A DNA stretch of 64,000 bases from Lentzea kentuckyensis. Its GTDB lineage: Bacteria > Actinomycetota > Actinomycetes > Mycobacteriales > Pseudonocardiaceae. Numbering within the stretch: the stretch's first letter is position 1; every line of letters begins with the position of its first letter. Under the pieces are notes generated by a model. It was not told where the DNA came from, did no database searches, and saw only the letters and a list, made by a program, of their open reading frames with translations. Positions 39,001 through 45,715 of the stretch are shown here, piece by piece. Location: positions 1-64,000 of the forward strand of contig NZ_MUYM01000014.1 of NCBI RefSeq assembly GCF_002150765.1. Reading direction: 5' to 3'. Both the position numbers and the translations under genes were made by a program.

Positions 39001-41745
39001 TCAGGCCGTGCTCGGCAGGTACGAGTGCAGGTCCGCGGGCAAGTCCTTGCGGTACTTGACGTTCAGCTTGCGGTACACCCGAGTCAGGTGCTGCTCGATC
39101 GTCGACGGCGTGATGTACAGCTTCGACGCGATCTCCCGGTTCGTGTACCCGACGGCGGCCAGCGCGGCCACCCGCCGCTCGGCATCGGTCAGCGTCGCGA
39201 TCGGATCCACCGGCCTCTCCTCCGCCGGCGCGTCCTCCCCATCGGCCTTGCCCCGCGACGGCAACAGTTCCTCGCACAACTCGGCGGCGTCACACACGTT
39301 CGCGACGTGCCAGGCGCGCCGAGCCACCGTCCACGCCCGCCGATGTTCCCGCAAAGCCTGATGCGCCTTGGACAGGTCGGCCAAAGCGCGGGCCAGCTCG
39401 TACTGGTCCCCGCACTCCTCCAGGATCACCACGGCGTCCTGCAACAGCTGCGGCCGGGAGTGCGGCTGGTTCGCGGCGGCCAGCAGCCGCAACGCCACTC
39501 CACGCGTGCTGGACGCCTCCGGACCCAGCCGGGCCAGCTGCTCGTTGATCAACCGCTTCGCCTCGTCGCGGTTCGCCCCGTGCAGCAGCCAGGCCTCCGC
39601 GGCCGAGGTCCGCCACGGCACGACACCGGGCTGATCAACGCCCCACGACGTCATCAGTTCGCCGCACGAAAGGAAATCCGCCAACGCCGCGTAGTGACGC
39701 GAGGTGGCCAGGTAGTGGTGTCCTCGCGCGTACAGGTAGTGCAATCCGTACCGTGACTGGAACATCACCTCTGGCACCGGCTGCTCCAGGAACGACGCCG
39801 CGGCCTCGTGCCGGCCCGTCCTGGTGGCGGCGTTGATCAGGATCCCGAGCGGCATCCCCAGCGCGACACCCCATCCACCGGCCGGCATGAAGTCCAGTGC
39901 GTTCTGCGCGTGCTCGAAAGCCGTGGTGAGATCGCCGCGCCGCAACGACACCTCGGCGCGCACGCAGGAGAAGAACGCCCGCGCCACAACGAGATTCTTG
40001 GCCCGCGACTCTTCCAGCAGCCGGTCGCACCACTGCGCCGCCACGTCCAGCCGGTCCGCGTACACCAGTGCCTGCAACGCCAGCATCGCCGACTCCGGCC
40101 CCCACGATCCGCTGTCGGACGGCCGCGCCGCCTGCAGCACGTGCTCGGCGTCGGTGGCGGAGGAGTCGTTGGGGCCGTGGGTCAGCACGTTCGCCAACGC
40201 CATGACGGCTTTCAGCATCGGCCCGGACGTGAGGCTCACCGTCCGGGTCTTCACCGGCTCGGACTGCGGGCGCCGCGCCAGCGTCGGATGCGAACAGGCC
40301 AGCCACAGCTCCATCGCGCGCATCCCGCTGCTGGGGCCGGAAACGCGCCGGACCCGTTCCAGTGCCTCGGTCGCCTCGTCGACCTGACCGTTCCACAGCA
40401 TCGGCTGCACCAGCGAGGCCACGTCGCGGTCGGACAGCTGCCCCGCACGCATCGCCGGTACGACGATCCCCAGCCGGCGCCCGGCGGCGGACGGGTTGAC
40501 CCGCCACTCCACCCGCACCAGCTTCGCCGCGATCGCCGCCCGCGCGTGCACCTCCACGCACGCCCGGTGCGCCAGTTCCAGGTACCGCAACGCCGTGTCG
40601 ATCTGCTCGTCGCGCAACGCGTGCTCGGCGGCCTCCTCGAACACCGGGACCATCCAGGGCTTCTCGGCGTGATCGGCCAGCACCAGACAGGGAGCCACCT
40701 CGGTCGCCGGCGCACCTTCGTCGTGCAACAGCAAAGCCGCCCCGAGGTACATCTCCCTGCGGTCCTGTGTGGACATGTCGTCCAGCACGGCATCGCGCGC
40801 GGCCGGGTCGCGGAACCAGCCGTCGCGCAGCAGCCCTGCCTCGTTCATGACGTCCAGTGCGGACGTGACGGCCGCCGCGTCGACGCGAGCCAAGCGCCCC
40901 AACGACTCCCGCGTCGCCTGCTCCCCCGTCACCGCCAACGCGCGCGCGACGGGCAGCACGTGGTGGTCGGACCGGTGCAGGCAGCTGACCAGCGCGCGCC
41001 GGTAGCTCGGGCCGATCACGAGACCGCCGTCGTCGCTCGGCCTGCACAGCCTCTGGTCGTCGAGCAGCGACCGGATCAGCAACGGGTTGCCGCCGGAGAG
41101 CCTCATCGCGGCGTCGGCGTGCAGCGGCGTGTGGAACAGGTCGCGGACAGAACTCAGTGGTGCCAAAGGAACATCGCGGCAGTGCGGGTGGCTCAGCAGT
41201 TCGGTGTGCAGCGGTGTGTGGGCGGCGCGCGGTGACGCGGTCTCGCTCAGCATCAACAGCACCCTGACCTGACCGAGCCGCCGGATCAGGTAGAGCAGCC
41301 ACTGCAACGACGACGAGTCCGCGTGCTGCACGTCGTCGATCCCGATCACCAGTGGTGTCTCGGTGGTCAGGTCCATCAGGGCGATGCACAACGCGTGCAG
41401 CTGCCGCGCGGTCGGGCCTTCCACCGAACGGGCGGCGGCGTCGAGCAGCTCACCGACCTCGGCGGGCGCGTCCAGCGGGTGGAAGATCTGGCCCACCACA
41501 CCGAAAGGCAGGTCGCGCTCGAACGCCGAGCAGGTCGCCTTGACGAAGCCGACCCCGGACGCCTCACCGAACGCGTGCAGCAGCTCGGTCTTCCCGCTCG
41601 CCACCGGGCCGGTCAGCAGCGCGACCCTGCCGGATCCTGACAGGGAGTCCGCCAACAACGTCTCCAAGGTGGCCCACTGGTCGTCGCGCTCGATCAGCCC
41701 CGCGAGCCTCGCCTTGGTACTGCTGCTGCCACCCGTCCCGGTCAT
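39001..41745 (-). CDS. LAL-type (large ATP-binding LuxR) transcriptional regulator
   Basis: 914 residues. The N-terminal AAA-like ATPase has Walker A TGPVASGKTELL (46-53) and Walker B LVIGIDDVQHAD. A long helical sensor region follows, then a C-terminal LuxR HTH (LTDAERRVAALAAVGYTNREIASKLYIT ... as the final about 65 residues). LAL proteins are typical activators of secondary-metabolite or sugar-utilisation genes in actinomycetes. No cluster is attached. A 10-bp hairpin (41783-41811) stands upstream. Confidence 0.93.
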   Translation of the reverse strand: MTGTGGSSSTKARLAGLIERDDQWATLETLLADSLSGSGRVALLTGPVASGKTELLHAFGEASGVGFVKATCSAFERDLPFGVVGQIFHPLDAPAEVGELLDAAARSVEGPTARQLHALCIALMDLTTETPLVIGIDDVQHADSSSLQWLLYLIRRLGQVRVLLMLSETASPRAAHTPLHTELLSHPHCRDVPLAPLSSVRDLFHTPLHADAAMRLSGGNPLLIRSLLDDQRLCRPSDDGGLVIGPSYRRALVSCLHRSDHHVLPVARALAVTGEQATRESLGRLARVDAAAVTSALDVMNEAGLLRDGWFRDPAARDAVLDDMSTQDRREMYLGAALLLHDEGAPATEVAPCLVLADHAEKPWMVPVFEEAAEHALRDEQIDTALRYLELAHRACVEVHARAAIAAKLVRVEWRVNPSAAGRRLGIVVPAMRAGQLSDRDVASLVQPMLWNGQVDEATEALERVRRVSGPSSGMRAMELWLACSHPTLARRPQSEPVKTRTVSLTSGPMLKAVMALANVLTHGPNDSSATDAEHVLQAARPSDSGSWGPESAMLALQALVYADRLDVAAQWCDRLLEESRAKNLVVARAFFSCVRAEVSLRRGDLTTAFEHAQNALDFMPAGGWGVALGMPLGILINAATRTGRHEAAASFLEQPVPEVMFQSRYGLHYLYARGHHYLATSRHYAALADFLSCGELMTSWGVDQPGVVPWRTSAAEAWLLHGANRDEAKRLINEQLARLGPEASSTRGVALRLLAAANQPHSRPQLLQDAVVILEECGDQYELARALADLSKAHQALREHRRAWTVARRAWHVANVCDAAELCEELLPSRGKADGEDAPAEERPVDPIATLTDAERRVAALAAVGYTNREIASKLYITPSTIEQHLTRVYRKLNVKYRKDLPADLHSYLPSTA

Positions 41746-41782
41746 GATGATGTACCTCTCGCCAGGAAGCCGTCAGCCGCGG

Positions 41783-41811
41783 CGTGGTGGTGGTGATGAG
41801 GCACCACCACG
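41783..41811 (-). promoter_or_regulatory. Inverted repeat upstream of the LAL gene
   Basis: CGTGGTGGTG (41783-41792) and CACCACCACG (41802-41811) form a perfect 10-bp pair with a 9-base gap, 38 bases before the LAL start: an operator or leader hairpin. Confidence 0.5.
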
Positions 41812-41955
41812 TCCCCCCGGATCGCGGGCACGACGAGTCGATGTCGAGGGTCTCAGCCGGACACGTCCTCGTGACATCGATACATGGCGGTTCTAGGTGT
41901 TCTCCTGGAATCGCGCTGCGTTCGAACGGGACGACGGATTCGTCACCGTGCGCGA

Positions 41956-42672
41956 CTAACGGCTGCGACGGGGCTTTGCGCGCTTGGCCGACTGCTTCTT
42001 CTGCCCGTTCTTCTGCGCGGGCGCGGGTCCCCGTCGCTGCTGCTGCTTGGGCTGTGCCTTCTTCTGGACGGGCTCGGGACCACGGGTGCTGTTGACCGTG
42101 CGGCCGCGGACGATGCCGATCATGTGCTCGACCAGTTCGGGGTTCTCGTCGCGGATCGGGAACGACAGCGCGACGCGGGACTGCGGCGCGTCGCTGAGCG
42201 GCACGTACTTCAGGTCCTTGCGGTGGTGCAGGCGCGCGAGCGACTGCGGCACGACCAGCATGCCGACGCCCGCCGCCACGATCTGGACGGCGTCCGCGGT
42301 GGTCTCAGGACGTTCGACCGGCGGCTGACCGGGCTGTGCGTCCCACTCCAGCGTGTCGTCGAGCGGCTGCCACAGGACGTGCGGCGACAGGTCCTCAAGG
42401 GACAGTTCGCCGGCCGCGGCGAACTCGTGGTCCTTCGGGAACACGACCACGCTGGTCTCGGTGTAGAGCGGGATGGCGTGCAGGTCCTCGCGGTCGCCGG
42501 GCAGCCTGAGCAGCGCGGCGTCGGCCTCGCCCGCCCGCACCATCCGGGCGGCGTCGGCGGCGGTCACCTGCACGAGGGTCAGCTCGGTCTCCGGCAGACG
42601 GTCCTGCCAGACCCGTGCCCACTTGCCCGGCGTCACGCCTGGGACGTACGCGAGCGTGAACGATCCGGTCAC
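41956..42672 (-). CDS. LysR substrate-binding domain protein lacking the DNA-binding domain
   Basis: 238 residues. It begins directly in the effector fold (MTGSFTLAYVPGVTPGKWA) and runs through LLRLPGDREDLHAIPLYTE and VAAGVGMLVVPQSLA; there is no HTH before it. The last about 40 residues are a very basic low-complexity tail (KKAQPKQQQRRG, KKQSAKRAKPRRSR) that could bind nucleic acid. Divergent from the DUF5997 gene over 39 bases, an arrangement seen in other actinobacteria, so the two may act together. Confidence 0.88.
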   Translation of the reverse strand: MTGSFTLAYVPGVTPGKWARVWQDRLPETELTLVQVTAADAARMVRAGEADAALLRLPGDREDLHAIPLYTETSVVVFPKDHEFAAAGELSLEDLSPHVLWQPLDDTLEWDAQPGQPPVERPETTADAVQIVAAGVGMLVVPQSLARLHHRKDLKYVPLSDAPQSRVALSFPIRDENPELVEHMIGIVRGRTVNSTRGPEPVQKKAQPKQQQRRGPAPAQKNGQKKQSAKRAKPRRSR

Positions 42673-42711
42673 GTGCTGAGGCTACCGGACCGGACGGTTA
42701 CTCTTTTCGGC

Positions 42712-43089
42712 ATGAAGTCGCAGCAGACGATGAAGCCCGCCACCGCCGCCAAGAAGCTCGGCGTGTACCTCGAGGCGACGCCCGAGGAGTTCCAGGCAGG
42801 TGTCGTCTCGCGCGACGAGCTCAACGACCTGCAGGCCAACCCGCCGCAGTGGCTCGCGGACCTGCGCCGCAACGGCCCGCACCCCAAGCAGCTCATCGCG
42901 CAGAAGCTGGGCATCTCCACGTCCGGCCTGGTGCGTGCCGGCATCACCGAGGCGCTGACCACCGAGCAGATCAACGCGCTCAAGGACGAGAACCCGGACT
43001 GGCTGGTCCGCGAGCGCGCCACCTACCTGGAGTTCAAGGCCGAGGAGGCGCGCCTCGCGGAGAAGGCACGCCTCGAAGAGCAGGAGTGA
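42712..43089 (+). CDS. DUF5997 protein
   Basis: 125 residues from the ATG at 42712. The family text is clear (MKPATAAKKLGVYLEATPEE, NPPQWLADLRRNGPHPKQ, VARKLGIS-like AQKLGISTSGLVRAGI). It looks like a small helical, possibly HTH-bearing protein. Paired with the HTH-less LysR-type sensor domain, it might supply the DNA-binding part; that is inference. The stop lies in a 14-bp tandem repeat. Confidence 0.88.
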   Translation: MKSQQTMKPATAAKKLGVYLEATPEEFQAGVVSRDELNDLQANPPQWLADLRRNGPHPKQLIAQKLGISTSGLVRAGITEALTTEQINALKDENPDWLVRERATYLEFKAEEARLAEKARLEEQE

Positions 43090-43122
43090 CTGGGCAGGAG
43101 TGACTGAGCAGGAGTGACTGGG
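43081..43122. repeat. 14-bp tandem repeat, three copies, across a stop codon
   Basis: CAGGAGTGACTGGG starts at 43081, 43095 and 43109 (one base differs in copy 2). Since 14 is not a multiple of three, the three TGA triplets fall in all three frames. A small hairpin (43118-43135) follows between the convergent genes. Confidence 0.85.
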
Positions 43123-43126
43123 CAGC

Positions 43127-43768
43127 TCAGCCCAGGACGAACGGGATCCGCAGGTCCCCCAGTTCGGCGCGCTCCGCTTCGGCCGGGGCGCGCCGTCCCG
43201 TTCCCACCAGCAGCACGTCCACGTCCGACCAGTGCTTCGGGAACGCACCGGCGATCTGTTCCAGCATCTCGCGGCACCGGGCCAGGGTTCGCGCGGGCGG
43301 GCCGGCGAGGTGCGGCAGGTGCTGCACCAGGTCGAGGTGGTGCAGCGTCCACTCCCAGACGTACGCGCCCAGGTAACCGGACGTGCACAGCACCATGTCC
43401 TGAGTGCTGACCTTGAGCGTCGGATCGGCGAGCTCGGCGGCCCGCAACGCCGCCTGCCCCACGTCGTCGACGTGGTGCTTCAGCATCCACGGCTCGCCGT
43501 AGGCCGCGGCGAGCCGGACGGTCAACGCCGCCAGCGGATCGTCGGACGGCTCGTGCGCCACCTTCCAGTACGTCACCGAGTCGTGCGTCACGGCGTCCGC
43601 GGTCGGCGTCACCAGCGTGATCAGCACGTCCTGCGCGTCGATCACGAAGTGGCACACCAGATCCCGCACCAGCCAGCCCTCACACCCGGACGGCTGGGCG
43701 AAGTCCTCGTCCGCCAGCGAGCCGACCGTCGTGAGAAGTGCCCCCAGGGACAGCGAAAAAAGGTCCAC
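43127..43768 (-). CDS. Mycothiol-dependent maleylpyruvate isomerase-fold protein
   Basis: 213 residues, DinB-like four-helix fold of the TIGR03083 group: LADEDFAQPSGCEGWLVRDLVCHF (metal His in the CHF motif) and VWEWTLHHLDLVQHL (second His pair). Members bind a metal and use mycothiol or act as unknown transferases. The substrate is not known. Divergent from the polymerase-domain gene over about 98 bases. Confidence 0.85.
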   Translation of the reverse strand: MDLFSLSLGALLTTVGSLADEDFAQPSGCEGWLVRDLVCHFVIDAQDVLITLVTPTADAVTHDSVTYWKVAHEPSDDPLAALTVRLAAAYGEPWMLKHHVDDVGQAALRAAELADPTLKVSTQDMVLCTSGYLGAYVWEWTLHHLDLVQHLPHLAGPPARTLARCREMLEQIAGAFPKHWSDVDVLLVGTGRRAPAEAERAELGDLRIPFVLG

Positions 43769-43866
43769 AACCGCAAACTACAGCGACGCGTCGCGCACCC
43801 ACATCTCGCGCGTCACGAGCACCGTTCGGGCTGAAGAAACGCCTGGAAACGGTTAGGTTGGTCGGC

Positions 43867-44811
43867 ATGGGCAAGTCCCCGGCTGTGGAGCTCGAGGTGG
43901 AGGACCGCGTCGTGCGGATCTCCAACCCCGACCGCGTCTACTTTCCCGCGCGCGGCGAGACGAAACTGGATCTCGCGAACTACTACCTGTCCGTCGGTGA
44001 CGGAATCGTCCGCGCGCTGCGGGAACGGCCGTGCATGCTGCACCGCTTCCCCGAGGGCGTGACCGGCGAGAAAGTGCACCAGAAAAGGCTTCCGCACGGT
44101 GCACCGCCGTGGGTGCGGACCGTCCGTGTGCATTTTCCGCGCTACAACCGCCACGCGGACGAACTCTGCGTCACGCACGTCGCCGACGTGATCTGGGCCG
44201 TTCAGATGTCCACTGTGGAGTTTCACCCGTGGAACTCGCGCGCCGCCGACACCGAGAAGCCCGACGAGTGGCGCATCGACCTCGACCCCGGCCCGACGTG
44301 CACGTTCGACCGCGTGAGGCGGGTCGCGGGCGTGGTCGAGGAGGTGCTCGCGGAACTCGGCGCGGTCGGGTTCCCGAAGACGTCCGGAAGCAAGGGCCTG
44401 CACGTCTACGTGCGGATCAAGCCGGACCACGGCCACCAGGACGTGCGGACCGCGGCGCTGGCGTTCGCGCGCGAGGTCGAGCGGCGCGCGCCCGACGACG
44501 TCGAGACCACGTGGTGGCGCAAGGACCGCGATCCGGCGCTGGTTTTCGTGGACTACAACCAGAACGCCCGCGACCACACGATCGCCTCGGCCTATTCGGT
44601 GCGCGGATTTCCCGAGGCCACGGTGTCGACGCCGATCCGCTGGGACGAGATCCCGGACGTCGACCCGCGTGACTTCACCATCGCCACCGTGCCGAAGCGC
44701 TTCGCCGAACTGGGCGACCTGCACGCCGGCATCGACGACGCGGTGTGGTCGATCGAGCCGCTGCTGGAGTGGGCCGCCCGAGACGAACTCGAGGTTCCTG
44801 ATGAACGGTGA
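43867..44811 (+). CDS. NHEJ primase-polymerase domain protein, copy 1 (LigD-PolDom-like)
   Basis: 314 residues from the ATG at 43867. It is a stand-alone archaeo-eukaryotic-primase-fold polymerase as found in LigD. The metal-binding pair is WRIDLDPGP, followed by TSGSKGLHVYVRI and the third carboxylate in DYNQNARDHTIASAYSVR. It adds nucleotides or ribonucleotides at double-strand breaks. It overlaps the next gene by 11 bases, so they form one unit. Ku and a fused ligase are not in the window; LigC at 18.7 kb is a candidate partner. Confidence 0.93.
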   Translation: MGKSPAVELEVEDRVVRISNPDRVYFPARGETKLDLANYYLSVGDGIVRALRERPCMLHRFPEGVTGEKVHQKRLPHGAPPWVRTVRVHFPRYNRHADELCVTHVADVIWAVQMSTVEFHPWNSRAADTEKPDEWRIDLDPGPTCTFDRVRRVAGVVEEVLAELGAVGFPKTSGSKGLHVYVRIKPDHGHQDVRTAALAFAREVERRAPDDVETTWWRKDRDPALVFVDYNQNARDHTIASAYSVRGFPEATVSTPIRWDEIPDVDPRDFTIATVPKRFAELGDLHAGIDDAVWSIEPLLEWAARDELEVPDER

Positions 44812-45715
44812 GGCCATGAAGTTCTCCTCGCTCGACCAGCCGCTGTTCGGCGGCACGATCAAGGGTGACCTGGTCGAGTACCTGGACTTCGTCGCCGATC
44901 GGTTCGTGCCGGTGCTGGCCGGGAGGCCGCTGTCGGTGTGGCGGATCCTGCGCGGCCAGGACCCGTTCATGCAGAAGAACGTCCCCAAGTACACGCCGGA
45001 CTACGTCAAGACCGTCGAGGTCTGGGCCGAGGCGTCCCACCGCACGATCAAGTACGCGCTGTGCGACGACAAGCAGACGCTCATGTGGTTCGCGAACCAG
45101 CGCGCGGTCGAGTACCACGTGCCGCTGTTCCTGGGCGACCACCAGACGCACATGGTGCTCGACATCGACCCGCCGGAAGGCTCCGGTTTCGACGTGGTGG
45201 TCGAGTCGGCGTTCCTGATTCGCGAGGCGCTGGCTCAGGCCGGGTTGGAAGGCGCGGTCAAGACCAGCGGCGCCAAGGGCGTGCACATCTTCGTGCCGTT
45301 GGAGCAGCACGACCCGGACGACGTGGCCGCGGCGACGAGGGCGGTGGCCGCGCGGGCCGAGAAGCTCAACCCCGAGATCGCGACCACCGCCTACATCCGG
45401 GCCGATCGGGACGGCAAGGTGTTCCTCGACTCGACGCGCGCCTGGGGAGCCACGGTCGTCGCCGCCTACAGCCCCCGCCTGCGCGAGAGCCTGCCGATCT
45501 CGTTTCCGGTGCCGTGGGACTCACTTCGCGACGTCACCCCGGCCGACTTCACCGTCCGGACCAGGTTCGACGGCGACCCGTGGACGTCGCTGATGCCCGC
45601 GTCGCAACGCCTGCCCGACGACCTGATCGCCGAGGGTCACACCATCCCGGTCGCCCGCGTGGTCGCGATGCACGAGGGCAAGCGACGCAAGAATCAGCGC
45701 GAACGCGAGAAGTAG
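44801..45715 (+). CDS. NHEJ primase-polymerase domain protein, copy 2
   Basis: 304 residues from the ATG at 44801 (GAGG 6 bases ahead; ATG at 44816 is an alternative). Same fold as copy 1 but divergent: the metal motif is LDIDPPEG, the loop is TSGAKGVHIFVPL, and the end RKNQREREK is basic. It starts inside the end of copy 1. The two differ enough to suggest separate jobs rather than a recent duplication. The 3' end overlaps the caspase gene by 22 bases. Confidence 0.9.
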   Translation: MNGEAMKFSSLDQPLFGGTIKGDLVEYLDFVADRFVPVLAGRPLSVWRILRGQDPFMQKNVPKYTPDYVKTVEVWAEASHRTIKYALCDDKQTLMWFANQRAVEYHVPLFLGDHQTHMVLDIDPPEGSGFDVVVESAFLIREALAQAGLEGAVKTSGAKGVHIFVPLEQHDPDDVAAATRAVAARAEKLNPEIATTAYIRADRDGKVFLDSTRAWGATVVAAYSPRLRESLPISFPVPWDSLRDVTPADFTVRTRFDGDPWTSLMPASQRLPDDLIAEGHTIPVARVVAMHEGKRRKNQREREK

